Under the pieces are notes generated by a model that saw nothing but the letters and a program-made list of their open reading frames with translations, had not been told where the DNA came from and did no database searches. Both the position numbers and the translations under genes were made by a program. Of a stretch of DNA of 64,000 nt, positions 11,590 through 21,722 are shown piece after piece. The DNA is from Ovis canadensis. Lineage: Eukaryota; Chordata; Mammalia; Artiodactyla; Bovidae. The stretch spans positions 15,892,001-15,956,000 of the forward strand of contig NC_091262.1 in the NCBI RefSeq assembly GCF_042477335.2, written 5' to 3'. The number at the start of each line of letters is the position of its first letter. The stretch's first letter is position 1.

Positions 11590-12046
11590 CTAATTATTAG
11601 TGTATAGGAATGCAAGGGATTTCTGTGTGTTGATTTTATATCCTGCAACTTTACTATATTCATTGATGAGCTCTAGTAATTTTCTGGTGGAGTCTTTAGG
11701 GTTTTCCATGTAGAGGATCATGTCATCTGCAAACAGTGAGAGTTTTACTTCTTCTTTTCCAATTTGGATTCCTTTTATTTCTTTTTCTGCTCTGATTGCT
11801 GTGGCCAAAACTTCCAGAACTATGTTGAATAGTAGCGGTGAAAGTGGACACCCTTGTCTTGTTCCTGACTTTAGGGGAAATGCTTTCAATTTTTCACCAT
11901 TGAGGATAATGTTTGCTGTGGGTTTGTCATAGATAGCTTTGATTATGTTGAGGTATGTTCCTTCTATTCCTGCTTTCTGGAGAGTTTTTATCATAAATGG
12001 ATGTTGAATTTTGTCAAAGGCCTTCTCTGCATCTATTGAGATAATC
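11590..12046 (-). pseudogene. Inverted L1 ORF2 piece with reverse transcriptase catalytic core
   Basis: The minus-strand frame encodes the palm region, with '[12 protein letters not shown]', '[14 protein letters not shown]' and the catalytic '[11 protein letters not shown]'. It ends at a stop within the tail of the same domain, and the remainder of the inverted segment (11080-11466) follows in another frame. The part of this frame extending to 12129 runs past the inversion breakpoint and is not L1-derived in sense. The core motifs are intact but no complete ORF2 can be made. Confidence 0.8.
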
Positions 12047-13123
12047 ATCTTTGACAAAGGAGGCAAGAATATACAATGGAGTAAAGACAACCTCTTTAAC
12101 AAGTGGTGCTGGGAAAACTGGTCAACCACTTGTAAAAGAATGAAACTAGATCACTTTCTAACACCGTACACAAAAATAAACTCAAAATGGATTAAAGATC
12201 TAAATGTAAGATCAGAAACTATAAAACTCCTAGAGGAGAACATAGGCAAAACACTCTCAGACATAAATCACAGCAGGATCCTCTATGATCCACCTCCCAG
12301 AATTCTGGAAATAAAAGCAAAAATAAACAAATGGGATCTAATTAAAATTAAAAGCTTCTGCACAACAAAGGAAAATATAAGCAAGGTGAAAAGACAGCCT
12401 TCTGAATGGGAGAAAATAATAGCAAATGAAGCAACTGACAAACAACTAATCTCAAGAATATACAAGCAACTTATGCAGCTCAATTCCAGAAAATTAAACG
12501 ACCCAATCAAAAAATGGGCCAAAGAACTAAATAGACATTTCTCCAAAGAAGACATACGGATGGCTAACAAACACATGAAAAGATGCTCAACATCACTCAT
12601 TATCAGAGAAATGCACATCAAAACCACAATGAGGTACCACTTCACACCAGTCAGAATGGCTGCGATCCAAAAATCTGCAAGCAATAAATGCTGGAGAGGG
12701 TGTGGAGAAAAGGGAACCCTCCTACACTGTTGGTGGGAATGCAAACTAGTACAGCCACTATGGAGAACAGTGTGGAGATTCCTTAAAAAATTGCAAATAG
12801 AACTACCTTATGACCCAGCAATCCCACTGCTGGGCATACACACCGAGGAAACCAGAATTGAAAGAGACACATGTACCCCAATGTTCATCGCAGCACTGTT
12901 TATAATAGCCAGGACATGGAAACAACCTAGATGTCCATCAGCAGATGAATGGATAAGAAAGCTGTGGTACATATACACAATGGAGTATTACTCAGCAGTT
13001 AAAAAGAATTCATTTGAATCAGTTCTGATGAGACGGATGAAACTGGAGCCGATTATACAGAGTGAAGTAAGCCAGAAAGAAAAACACCAATACAGTATAC
13101 TAACACATATATATGGAATTTAG
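12047..13123 (+). pseudogene. L1 ORF2 C-terminal domain, uninterrupted 358-codon frame
   Basis: This plus-strand frame covers the ORF2 region after the reverse transcriptase to the natural C-terminus. It contains the cysteine-rich segment with '[19 protein letters not shown]' and ends '[10 protein letters not shown]'. It is open without a stop, which suggests a fairly recent insertion. The open frame begins at 12011, because the first codons come from the antisense of the inverted segment; that chimeric start is an accident of the inversion. The 3' UTR follows at 13124-13430. Confidence 0.82.
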
Positions 13124-13530
13124 GAAGATGGCAATGACGACCCTGTATGCAAGACAGGGAAAGAGACACAGATGTGTATAACGGACTTTTGGACTCAGAG
13201 GGAGAGGGAGAGGGTGGGATGATTTGGGAGAATGACATTCTAACATGTATACTATCATGTGAATTGAATTGCCAGTCTATGTCTGACGCAGGATGCAGCA
13301 TGCTTGGGGCTGGTGCATGGGGATGACCCAGAAAGATGTTATGGGGAGGGAGGTGGGAGGGGGGTTCATGTTTGGGAATGCATGTAAGAATTAAAGATTT
13401 TAAAATTTAAAAAATAAAAAACTAAAATTAATTAAAAAAAAAAAAAGAAAATCAGTTAAGTTCATTCCCCTGTTCGAAATCTTTCTCTCATATTAGTAAG
13501 GCTAAGTATGTCGTATTAGCATACATACCC

Positions 13531-13857
13531 TGGACTTCCCTGGTGGCAACAGTGGATGGGAGTCTTTCCACCTGCAATGCAGAGGACATGAGTGCAAACC
13601 CTGGTCCCAGAAAATTCCCCGTACCAGAGAGCAACCAAGCTCATGCACCACAACTACTGAGCCCACACTCTAGATCCCGAGAGCAGCAACTACTAAGCCT
13701 GTGTGCTGCCACTACTGAATCCCATGCCTAAAGCCTGTGCTCCACAACAAGGGAAGCCACTGGACTAGAAGCCCACTATATCACTGCAAATAGAAAAAGC
13801 CCAGGCAAAACAATAAAGACCCAGTATAGCCAAAAATAAATAAATAAAAGTTAAAAA
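13531..13857 (+). mobile_element. CHR-type tRNA-derived SINE (cetartiodactyl)
   Basis: The tRNA-like head 'ggacttccctggtggcaaca' is followed by the diagnostic body of 'caccacaactactgagccc' repeats, 'gctccacaacaagggaagcc' and the tail 'agccaaaaataaataaataa'. The order and the tail match CHR-2-type elements shared by ruminants and whales. The copy is nearly full length. Confidence 0.88.
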
Positions 13858-14388
13858 ACACCCACACAAGCTGTGAAATCTCAGTGGCCTCAGGTATATT
13901 GATTACTTCCACTTTATCATTTTTGTAAACATTATTTTAGCTATTCTAGGGCTTATGTATTCAATATAAAGGTTTAGATAAGTTTGTCTCCATGAACAAA
14001 AATATTTCTACCCTTTTGATTGAAATTGGATTAAACCTATAAATCAACTGGGAGAGATTAACTGTCTTTGCTATGTTAAGTCTTCTAACTTACAAACATG
14101 GTACATGTCTTCATTTAGGTTCTCTAGTTTCTTTCATCAGTATTTTAAAGTTTTCAGCATACATGTTCTGTTTTATTTGATTTACACATCCATACTTCAG
14201 TTTTTTGAGAGATTAAAAATGAAATTGTATTTCTAATTTCAGTGTCTATGTGCTCATTGCTAGTATATAGAAATACATTTTTTATAGGTTATCCTGCATG
14301 CTGAGAACTTAATGGAATCATGTCTTTGTTCGAGGAGTATTTTTATTTGTTTTTGTTTTTTTTTTTTTTGGAGGGGGAAGTGAATAAG

Positions 14389-15695
14389 TTCAGTTCAGGT
14401 CAGACGATCGGTTGTGTCCAACTCTTTGTGACCCCATGGTCTGCAGCACGCCAGGCCTCCCTGTCCATCACCAACTCCTGGAGTTAACCCAAACCCATGT
14501 CCATCGAGTCCAACCATCTCATCCTCTGTCATCTCCTTCTCCTCCTACCTTCAATCTTTCCCAGCATAGGGGTCTTTTCAAATGCCTCAGCTGTTTGCAT
14601 CAGGTGGCCAAAGTATTGGAGTTTCAGCTTCAACATCAGTCCTTCCAATGAATATTTAGGCCTGATATCCTTTACGACTGACTGGTTGGATCTCCTTGCC
14701 ATCCAAGGGACTTTCAAGAGTCTTCTCCAACACCACACTGCAAAAGCATCAATTCTTCAGCACCCAGCCTTCTTCACAGTCCAACTCTTACATCCATACA
14801 TGACCACAGGAAAAACCATAGCCTTGACTAGGTGGACCTTAGTCAGCAAAGAAATGTCTCTGCTTTTGAATATTCTGTCTAGGTTGGTCATAACTTTCCA
14901 TCCAAGGGGTAAGCGTCTTTTAAATTCATGGCTGCAGTCATCATCTGCAGTGATTTTGGAGCCCCCATAAATAAAGTCTGACACTGTTTCCACTGTTTCC
15001 CCATCTATTTGTCATGAAGTGATGGGACCGGATGCCATGATCTTTGTTTTCTGAATGTTGAGCTTTAAGCCAACTTTTTCACTCTCCTCTTTCACTTTCA
15101 CCAAGAAGCTCTTTAGTTCTTCTTCACTTTCTGCCATAAGGGTGGTGTCATCTGCATATCTGAGGTGATTGATATTTGTCCCAGCAATCTTGATTCCAGC
15201 TTGTGTTTCTTCCAGTCCAGTGTTTCTTATGAGGTACTCTGCATATAAGTTAAATAAGTAGGGTGATGATATACAGCCTTGACACACTCCTTTTCCTATT
15301 TGGAACCAGTCTGTTGTTCCATATGCAGTTCTAACTGTTGCTTCCTGACCTGCATACAGATTTCTCAAGAGGCAGGTCAGGTGGTCTGGTATTCCCATCT
15401 CTTTCAGAATTTTCCACAGTTTATTGTGATCCACACAGTCAAAGGCTTTGGCATAGTCAATAAAGCAGAAACAGATGTTTTTCTGGAACCCTCTTGCTTT
15501 TTCCACGATCCAGTAGATGTTGGCAATTTGATCTCTGGATCCTCTGCCTTTTCTAAAACCAGCTTGAACATCTGGAAGTTCACGGTTTATGTATTGCTGA
15601 TGCCTGGCTTGGAGAATTTTAAACATTACTTTACTAGCGTGTGAGATGAGTGCAATTGTGTGGTAGTTTGAGCATTCTTTGACGTTGCCTTTCTT
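14389..15695 (-). mobile_element. BovB LINE, 5'-truncated (reverse transcriptase to 3' tail)
   Basis: The left edge is the BovB tail ('gttcagttcaggtcag' form), and the minus strand reads back through the C-terminal domain and the whole reverse transcriptase core. It is inserted inside the old minus-strand L1, in the same orientation. A TSD is not clear; 'gtgaataa' on the left and 'gtagataa' on the right are possible diverged copies. Confidence 0.9.
15012..15695 (-). pseudogene. BovB reverse transcriptase core, uninterrupted frame
   Basis: This is the best preserved BovB reverse transcriptase in the window. In the 240-codon frame that opens at 15734, 'FIDYAKAFDC' lies at about residues 91-100 and the catalytic YADD box at residues 193-196 (bases 15147-15158). 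The frame ends at a TGA at 15012-15014, where a tryptophan codon is expected before the 'QIDGETVE' block. The C-terminal parts continue at 14757-14993 and 14529-14738 in broken frames. It begins at the truncation point, so endonuclease and linker are absent. Confidence 0.82.
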
Positions 15696-16246
15696 TGGAA
15701 GGTGTAGATTTGGGGTTTTCTTGTAGATAATCATGTCATCTCTGCAAATAGGGAGAGTTTCATTTCTTTGTTTCTGTTCTCTGTGACTTTTATTTCTTTT
15801 CTTACATTAGTGCAGTGACTAGAACTTTAAATACTGTGTTGATTAAAAGCGATGAGATACAACACCCTTGTCATGCTCTTGATTTTAGGAGGAAAACATT
15901 CAGTCTTGTAACATTAATTACTTGTAGGTTCTTTTAAAATGGCTTTTATCAAGTTAAGGCAATTTTCCTTGACTCTTAATTTGCTAAGAATTTTTATCAT
16001 GAATGGGTGTTCTCAAATACTTTTCTGTGTCAATTGATGTGATTATATAATTTTTCTTCTTTAATTTGTTGATATGGTTGATAAGGCTGATTGAGTCTTC
16101 ATTTCTGAGCTAGTCTTTTAGAGCTGAAACAATTCCCACCTGATCAAAGTGTATAATATTTTTATACATAGTCGGATTGGCTGCTAATATCTTGTTGGGA
16201 ATTTTTGCATCTAAATTTGTAAGAGGTATGGGCCTGTAGGGAGTTC

Positions 16247-16305
16247 CTTTCTCTCTCTCTCCCTCCCTTTCTCTCTCTCTCTCTTCCTCTCTCTTTCTCT
16301 CTCAC
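16247..16305. repeat. (CT)n simple repeat
   Basis: An imperfect CT-rich microsatellite of about 59 bp with interspersed CCC and TTC units. It lies inside the old L1. Confidence 0.95.
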
Positions 16306-17578
16306 TCATAAAACCTTTTTCTGATTTTGTTATCAGGATAATACTATCTCTAGATAATGAATTGGAAATTTCCTCCTCTTCTATTATTTGGAAGATGTGC
16401 AAAATTGGTGCTACTTCTTTCTAAATGTTTAATATAATATTGAGATGAAATCATGTGGTCTTAACTTGCTTTCTTTTTCAAAAGCTTTTAAATTACAGAT
16501 CCCGTTTCTTTCATGGTAATAAGAATATTCAGATTGACTATTTCATCTCAATTGCATTTTGGTAATTTGTGGGTTTTGAGGAATTAGTCTTTTTTTTATT
16601 TTTAGATTTTCAGATTTATAAATGTAAAATTGTTTGTAGTGTCCTCTTATCTTTTCAATGGCTGAAAATATGCAGTGATTTCCCCTATTATTTCTAAAAA
16701 TTGATAATTTTATTTTCTCTCTTTTGGGGTTTGTCAGTGTTGCTAGACCTATTTTATCAATATTTTTTGAAGAGGTGGGGTTTTGTTTCATTCACTCTAT
16801 TCATTCATTTTTCTATTATCCTATTTTCAACATTATTGATTTCTGCAAGGGTATTTACTCTTTCTTCTGTTTCTGAGTTTATTCTCTCCATTTTCTTGAA
16901 GGAGAGTTTGTATTGTTAATTTAAGACCCTTTCTTATTTCTAATGTAAGTTCCATTAGCATTTCAACTTTAATGTAAGCTGAAGTCTCCAGCTATAATTG
17001 CGGGTTTGCCTACTTCCATTTTGCCCTCTATCAGTGTTTTGCTTTAAGTGTATTTTGTGTTTTCTGTTCTTTATATTCTTTTGTTTGGTATGTATATATT
17101 TAGGATTATTATTTCTTCCTGGTGAGTGATTATTTTATCATTTTGAATAATGTCCCTCTTTTCTTAGTATTTGTCTTTACTCTGAAATCTATTTTATCTG
17201 GTATTAATGCAGTCATTCTCAGTTTTTTAAACTAATGCTTGTATCTTTCCCCATCCATTTACTTTCAGCCCACAAATGTCATTAAGTTAGAATTGAGTTT
17301 TTTTTAAATGGCATATAGTTGAGTCATATTTCTTTATATACCAAGGCAATTTCTGTCTTTTTATTACTGAATTTAGACTGCTTATATTTAAGATAATTAG
17401 TGATTCGTGTGGACGTAAGTCTGTTACTGCATTGTTTTCTGTATGTTTTATTCTGTTTCTCATTCCTATTTCTCTTGCTTTCCTGTGGATTATTAAAAAC
17501 CTTTTTTAGAATTTTGCTTGATTTATTTTTAGGACTCTTGGCACAGATTCCATAGAGGCTCTAGGCATTACAATATAC

Positions 17579-18127
17579 TAGGGTAAGAGAGTTAGAGAAG
17601 GCGAGGTTCAGAAAAAGGAGACTGGCACTTTACAGGAACTTTTAATGAGGCTACTTTTAATGAGGCTAGAAGGGGCAGCAGTCAGATTAGTGAGCTGCTG
17701 CACTAACCTAAGAAAAGAGTAAGTATATATAGGCATATATGTGGAAAGCTACTGTCTTTTTTTTTTTTTTACTTTATTTTACTTTACAATACTGTATTGG
17801 TTTTGCCATACATTGACATGAATCCGCCACGGGTGTTCATGAGTTCCCATCTTAAGGGGGCCTGTTCTTCTCCAAGGTTGTTCGGAGTAATCGCGCGCTC
17901 TCTCTCTCTCTCTTTTTTTTTTTTTTTGTTATCTTTCAAATGGCTAGGGGCAAGGAATTCTGGAGATCAGCCAGAGGCTGGACCTGCTAGGAGCTGGGGT
18001 AATCAACGTTAATGTCCATTTTCTTTTTTCCTTCGGGTGAGAGAGTTCTTTGTCTTGCATAGAATGCTGGGGAGGACCTAGAGGGGAGTTTTAACTCCAG
18101 GCTATTTTGAATCCTGTAGCTTTCCTT
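17579..18127. mobile_element. 549 bp LTR-like insertion in old L1
   Basis: An exact 8 bp direct repeat, 'caatatac', lies at 17571-17578 and 18128-18135, and L1 text resumes in register after it. The intervening DNA is therefore a separate insertion. It has no coding frame and resembles a degraded endogenous retroviral LTR, with segments such as 'ggcaaggaattctggagatc'. It holds a nested L1 3' end and a CT tract near 17896-17912. The family is not identified, and a non-LTR origin cannot be excluded. Confidence 0.5.
17757..17848 (-). mobile_element. Short L1-BT-type 3' end
   Basis: A T-run followed by 'tacaatactgtattggtttt' and 'catacattgacatgaatccg' matches the reverse complement of the 3' terminus of ruminant L1 (compare 42360-42430). 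Only about 90 bp are present, a strongly 5'-truncated insertion nested in the LTR-like segment. Confidence 0.7.
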
Positions 18128-18440
18128 CAATATACATATGTGACTTACAATTCACTGCTATCAACATTATATTACTTGGAATTATGTGTGAAAGCCTACT
18201 TCCATTTAGTACCCTTTATTTTCCTCCCCTTTCAATGCTATTGCTTTGAGTTTCATATTATGCCATAATTTTTGTTTCAGTCATCAAGTATGATTTCCAG
18301 AATCCATGAAAAAAAGAATAGTCTACTGGATGCTTCCGAATGTCTGCTCCTTCTGTTGGTCCTTCTTCCTTGCCAATGCTCAAGCTTCCATCTTTTCTCA
18401 CTTCCTTCCAGTGAGCTTCCTTTAGCTTATCTTCTAGCAG

Positions 18441-19029
18441 ACAGTGGTTCTGATTAGGTTTAGTGCTCAGGTCTAGGCCTCCTTGGTGGGCTGTGGTTCT
18501 AATGGTGGCTTCACATTCAGAGCTAGGTTTATATGACACCCGTGGTGTCCCCTGTGATCCCTGCTCAAGGGGGTTGAAGGGTTTTCCCTCACTAGATCTC
18601 TGAGTGTCTCTCAGTGGGGCAAGAAAGTCCAAAAGACTTTCCAATTTGGGCTGCTTGTAGTATTACATCTCTTTTGTTGTTACCACCTGGAATTACCCAG
18701 AGGGAATGGGGATCTTAGGCCCACAAGGACAAAGAATTTTCCTAGACAAGGTTGGCAGCATGCAATAAGCCTGCCTAAGTTGTTTTACTTGGTTAGGTTT
18801 TGTGTCAGGGCATGAGGTCTGGGTAGCCTTCCTCTGTTGGATGGGGAAATAAGACACCCTGCTACTCTGCCATTTCTACAGTCCTGGGCTCTTAAACCAG
18901 ATCTTTTTCTAACCACCTTTTAGAGTTCAGATCTGGTTGTCTCGTGCTACTTTCAGAGTTGTTCAGACTGCTCATCTTGTTTATTGTTTACTTTTTACCC
19001 CTAACCCAACAAAAATAAAAAAACTCCAT
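18441..19029. other. Unassigned interval
   Basis: No family or gene is recognised with confidence. A 128-codon minus frame at 18258-18644 overlaps the L1 end and shows no domain. The segment is not rich in simple repeats. Confidence 0.3.
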
Positions 19030-19115
19030 GAATGAAGGAATGTGTGTCCCTTTTGTTCTCTCCTGTATCCCCAAGTACAAGGAGTGGTGTCTAACACATT
19101 GAATAAACTACCAGG
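19030..19115 (+). mobile_element. L2 LINE 3' terminus
   Basis: The text 'tcctgtatccccaagtacaa', then 'ggtgtctaacacattgaata', follows the well-known L2 3' end ('tgtatccccagcacctagca...caataaa'). It is short and diverged. Confidence 0.55.
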
Positions 19116-19424
19116 CAGACTTTTCTCTGACTAACAGCACAGCATAAACATCGCTTGCAGCTGAAACAAAGATACTCCCTGTATAAGACAAAATAAGAAA
19201 GAATGCCTTGATTTTCCCTGTTGCATAAACAACAAATGCTATTAGAAAGAGAAAAGACAATGCCTTGCTCACCCAATTTTATATACATTGGCCAGTAAAC
19301 ATCTCTTTTAGGAGGCCCACAGATATATCAGAGTTCATTGACCTTTCTTCCAATCCTTTCTTTGGATGTCCAATATCTAATCTTGAAGCTTAGATAAAAG
19401 TACCCATCCAACTGAAAAAAACTA
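19116..19424. other. Unassigned interval
   Basis: I see no repeat or gene here. A 65-codon minus frame at 19091-19288 contains many cysteines but no recognisable motif. Confidence 0.3.
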
Positions 19425-19700
19425 GAAATTATCTTAGACATCTCTCTCCTTATCACAATATGCAACATGTCACCAAGTCTTGTTGAGTCTTATCATAAAT
19501 GTATGGATGTAATATGTTGCTTTTATATCTGTTTGCTGTTCCTTCATCTCTCTTCTGCTTCACTCAGGACATGTCATTTCTCTCCTGGTGAACTCCAAGG
19601 CCCCCTTCTTATCTCAGAGCCTCCTGTTCTGCTCCTCCTCCGTGCACCCACTAGACTGCCTCCTTGGTGATATTCCTGAAGTCTACACAAAGCCTTTTCT
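19425..19700 (+). mobile_element. L2 LINE fragment (ORF2 C-terminal region)
   Basis: The order of blocks ('tagacatctctctcct', 'tcaccaagtcttgttgagtc', 'ccttggtgatattcctgaag') follows the sense strand of L2 ORF2 after the catalytic region. It is highly diverged and interrupted by short indels. Confidence 0.5.
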
Positions 19701-19744
19701 CTGTGTTCAGCAGCTGTAAGTTTAACAAGAGTAATAGTTTACTC

Positions 19745-20015
19745 TTGGACTGCAACTGAACACTTCAAATGTCCAAATAGGAATATGCAGGATATGCCAA
19801 CCATGTTTCAATACTTGGAGCAAAAACGTGGAAATAAAGTACCTCACTAATAATTTTATATTGACTATAATTGAAATAATGTTATTTTGAATATACTGTA
19901 TTAAAGAAAATACACTGTTAAAATTAATTTTCCTATTTAATTTTATTTTTAATGTGATGTTATATTAGAAAAATTTTAATTACATAGTGGGCTGCATTCT
20001 ATTTCTATTGGATAT
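19745..20015 (+). mobile_element. Ancient MER-type DNA transposon (probably hAT-like)
   Basis: The text 'gaacacttcaaatgtccaaa', 'taataattttatattgacta' and 'gcattctatttctattggat' parallels a common old mammalian non-autonomous DNA transposon that ends near 'attggacagc'. The superfamily name is from memory and only tentative. There is no coding capacity. Confidence 0.45.
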
Positions 20016-20119
20016 TAATAATATTTCTAGCACTCTAAAGTATAAGGTCATTTCTTTTTCTCTAATCTGGTCTCTGCCATCCTCCAACAGGATTCTGAAT
20101 TCTAGTTTTGCTGAACTTT

Positions 20120-20300
20120 TGGAAGTTCCTCACACAGTCTGATTTAAGTAAGTTCCTTAACTTATCTGAATCTCTTTCCTCATTTAAAAATTGAGCATAA
20201 TAATAAAATCTTCCTATAGTGTATTTGTGAGGATTAAATGAGAATATGCATGCAAAAAATCCTTAAGGAATTTCCAGCTTCAGCACTCAGTGATATTAGC
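20120..20300 (+). mobile_element. MIR SINE fragment
   Basis: A diverged MIR is readable in sense: 'taagttccttaacttatctg', 'tttcctcatttaaaaattga', 'ttgtgaggattaaatgagaa'. Confidence 0.78.
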
Positions 20301-20726
20301 TATAAGTGTCATTAAAAATGGATCTCCCAAGTTCCTCTTCCTGAACAGTATGGTAAAGAGCTCTGTAGAACAGTTTCCCAATGAAATAATCATAACTGGT
20401 AAAAATTATTAAAAATAATTTTTTAAAAAAATTTGCAAAGGACTTCAGTTTTAGGTCTAACATCCTACAAACTTGGATGTCACTCTTACTCTTATCACAA
20501 GAAAGAAGCCAAACAACTGGAAAATCAAAGAATTTTCCTGGAGCCAGCAGAGAAATGCAATCTAAAGACAAACGACAAACTGAGATCCCAGATCCAGACA
20601 GACAAGAGAACACAAAGAAACACAGCTGAGATATGCTTACCTGGAGCAGAAGCCACTGGAGCTATAAACTTGTAGGAACACTCAAAGGGTAATTCTGATG
20701 AGTTGCTGGAAACTATGTACCATAGC
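20301..20726. other. Unassigned interval, possibly old L1 5' region
   Basis: The block 20330-20680 vaguely resembles old L1 5' sequence, but I cannot support it firmly. Frames at 20296-20613 (minus) and 20433-20675 (plus) show no domain. Confidence 0.25.
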
Positions 20727-21345
20727 CAGGGTTCTCCAGAGAAACAGAGTTAATAGGATGCATATATGGAGATATGTGGGCTTCCCAGAAGAACCCACCT
20801 GCCAATGCAGGAGACTTAAGAGACGCAGATTCAATCCCTGGGTCAGGAAGATCCCCTGGAGGAGGGCATGGCAACCACCTCCAGTATTCTTGCCTGGAGA
20901 ATCCCACAGACAGAGAAGCCTGGGGCTATACTCTATGGGGTCACAAAGAATCAGATATGACTGAAGTGACTTAGCACACGCAGCATGGAAATATGCATAC
21001 ACATGTGTATATATATGGAGAGAGAGTAGTTTTAAATAATCAACTTATTCAATTATGGAGACTGCAAATCCAAAGCCTGCAGGGCAAGGTTGTAGGCTGG
21101 AGCTGAAGGGAAGAGTTGATGCTGTAGTCTCAAGTCCAAAGGCCACCTGGACACAGAAATCCTTCTTGCTCACGGGTAGTTAGCCTTTTCTCTTGAGGCT
21201 TTCAACTGATTAGATGAGGCCCACCCACACCACAGGATAATTTGATATACTCAAAGTCTGCCAATTTAAGTGGTAGTCTCATCTAAAAAATACTTTCATA
21301 GCAACATCAAGATAGGTGTTTGACCAAACAACCAGTCACCACAGC
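20727..21345 (-). mobile_element. ERVL-type LTR (MLT2-like), interrupted by a SINE
   Basis: The segment 'gggttctccagagaaacaga', followed after the SINE by 'tcaattatggagactgcaaa', 'aactgattagatgaggccca' and 'ttgaccaaacaaccagtcac', matches the reverse complement of an old MLT2-type LTR in the correct order. The subfamily is not determined, and the edges are estimates. Confidence 0.6.
20777..20984 (+). mobile_element. Bov-tA SINE
   Basis: A full sense Bov-tA with head 'gcttcccagaagaacccacc', centre 'cccctggaggagggcatggc' and 3' end 'tgactgaagtgacttagcac'. An 11 bp TSD with one mismatch flanks it: 'atggagatatg' at 20766-20776 and 'atggaaatatg' at 20985-20995. It is inserted in the MLT2-like LTR. 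Confidence 0.92.
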
Positions 21346-21512
21346 CTAGCCAAGTCGATATATACAGAATATCTTGGGAGTGAGAACCTTCAGAGGTCCC
21401 AGGCATCCGGAAGTCACCACATATTTGCGTGTTGCCTCCAAGAATTCCACCAGGTTCATATCGAAAGGATTGAGAGAGACGCTCAATGCTCTAGTGAAAT
21501 CTCGAAATCATG

Positions 21513-21722
21513 AAAGTGAAATCACTCAGTCGTGTCCAACACTTTGCAATCCCATGGACTGTAGTCTACTAGGCTTCTCTGTCCATGGGATTTTCCAAGC
21601 AAGAGTTCTGGAGTGGGTTGCCATTTCCTTCTCCAGGGGATCTTCCTGACCCAGGGGTCAAACCCAGGGATCAAACCCAGGTCTCCTGCATTGCAGGCAG
21701 ACGCTTTACCCTCTGAGCCGAA
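21513..21722 (-). mobile_element. Bov-tA SINE
   Basis: Antisense Bov-tA: 'gaaatcactcagtcgtgtcc' at the left and the tRNA-like head 'ctcctgcattgcaggcagac' at the right. A small internal duplication of 'tcaaacccaggga' occurs near 21658-21680. I could not identify a clear TSD. Confidence 0.9.

Larger units (their letters stand above)
11089..13446 (+). mobile_element. L1-BT-type LINE with inverted 5' segment (twin priming)
   Basis: Segment 11089-12046 is L1 ORF2 on the minus strand, and 12047-13446 is the directly following part of ORF2 plus the 3' UTR and A-rich tail on the plus strand. The two parts are contiguous in the intact element, ending near the 'HTYGHL' codons and starting near '[11 protein letters not shown]'. 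One 14 bp TSD encloses both parts: 'gaaaatcaattaag' at 11075-11088 and 'gaaaatcagttaag' at 13447-13460. This is the classic product of twin priming, in which the second strand primes inside the RNA and leaves the 5' part inverted. Confidence 0.93.
10545..13500 (+). mobile_element. L2 LINE fragment (ORF2 C-terminal region), interrupted twice
   Basis: Blocks 10545-10758, 11068-11088 and 13461-13500 join in register to give sequence like the L2 reverse transcriptase C-terminal region. The joined text runs 'gacctttgattcctctttta', then 'gtcagagatagcctg', then 'cattcccctgttcgaaatc'. The match is to the sense strand and is heavily diverged. The gaps are a Bov-tA SINE and an inverted L1, each with its own TSD. 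Confidence 0.6.
13870..18440 (-). mobile_element. Old L1 LINE (ORF1 end to ORF2), split by BovB and an LTR-like insertion
   Basis: Minus-strand L1 ORF2 text runs from 13870 to about 14385, resumes at about 15721 with 'taatcatgtcatctctgcaa', and continues to 17578. The third block, 18136-18440, corresponds to the ORF1 end and inter-ORF region, including 'gaatagtctactggatg'. Divergence is high and all frames are broken. A CT-rich microsatellite has grown inside it. The right edge is approximate. Confidence 0.7.

Noticed and set aside
16211..16402. Arg-Glu-rich 63-codon minus frame
   Set aside because: It is a translation of the CT-rich simple repeat inside an old L1.
20777..20984. tRNA gene, suggested by the tRNA-like head of the SINE
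   Set aside because: The A- and B-box-like parts belong to a Bov-tA SINE with a TSD; no intact cloverleaf is present. The same applies to the other Bov-tA and BovA2 copies.
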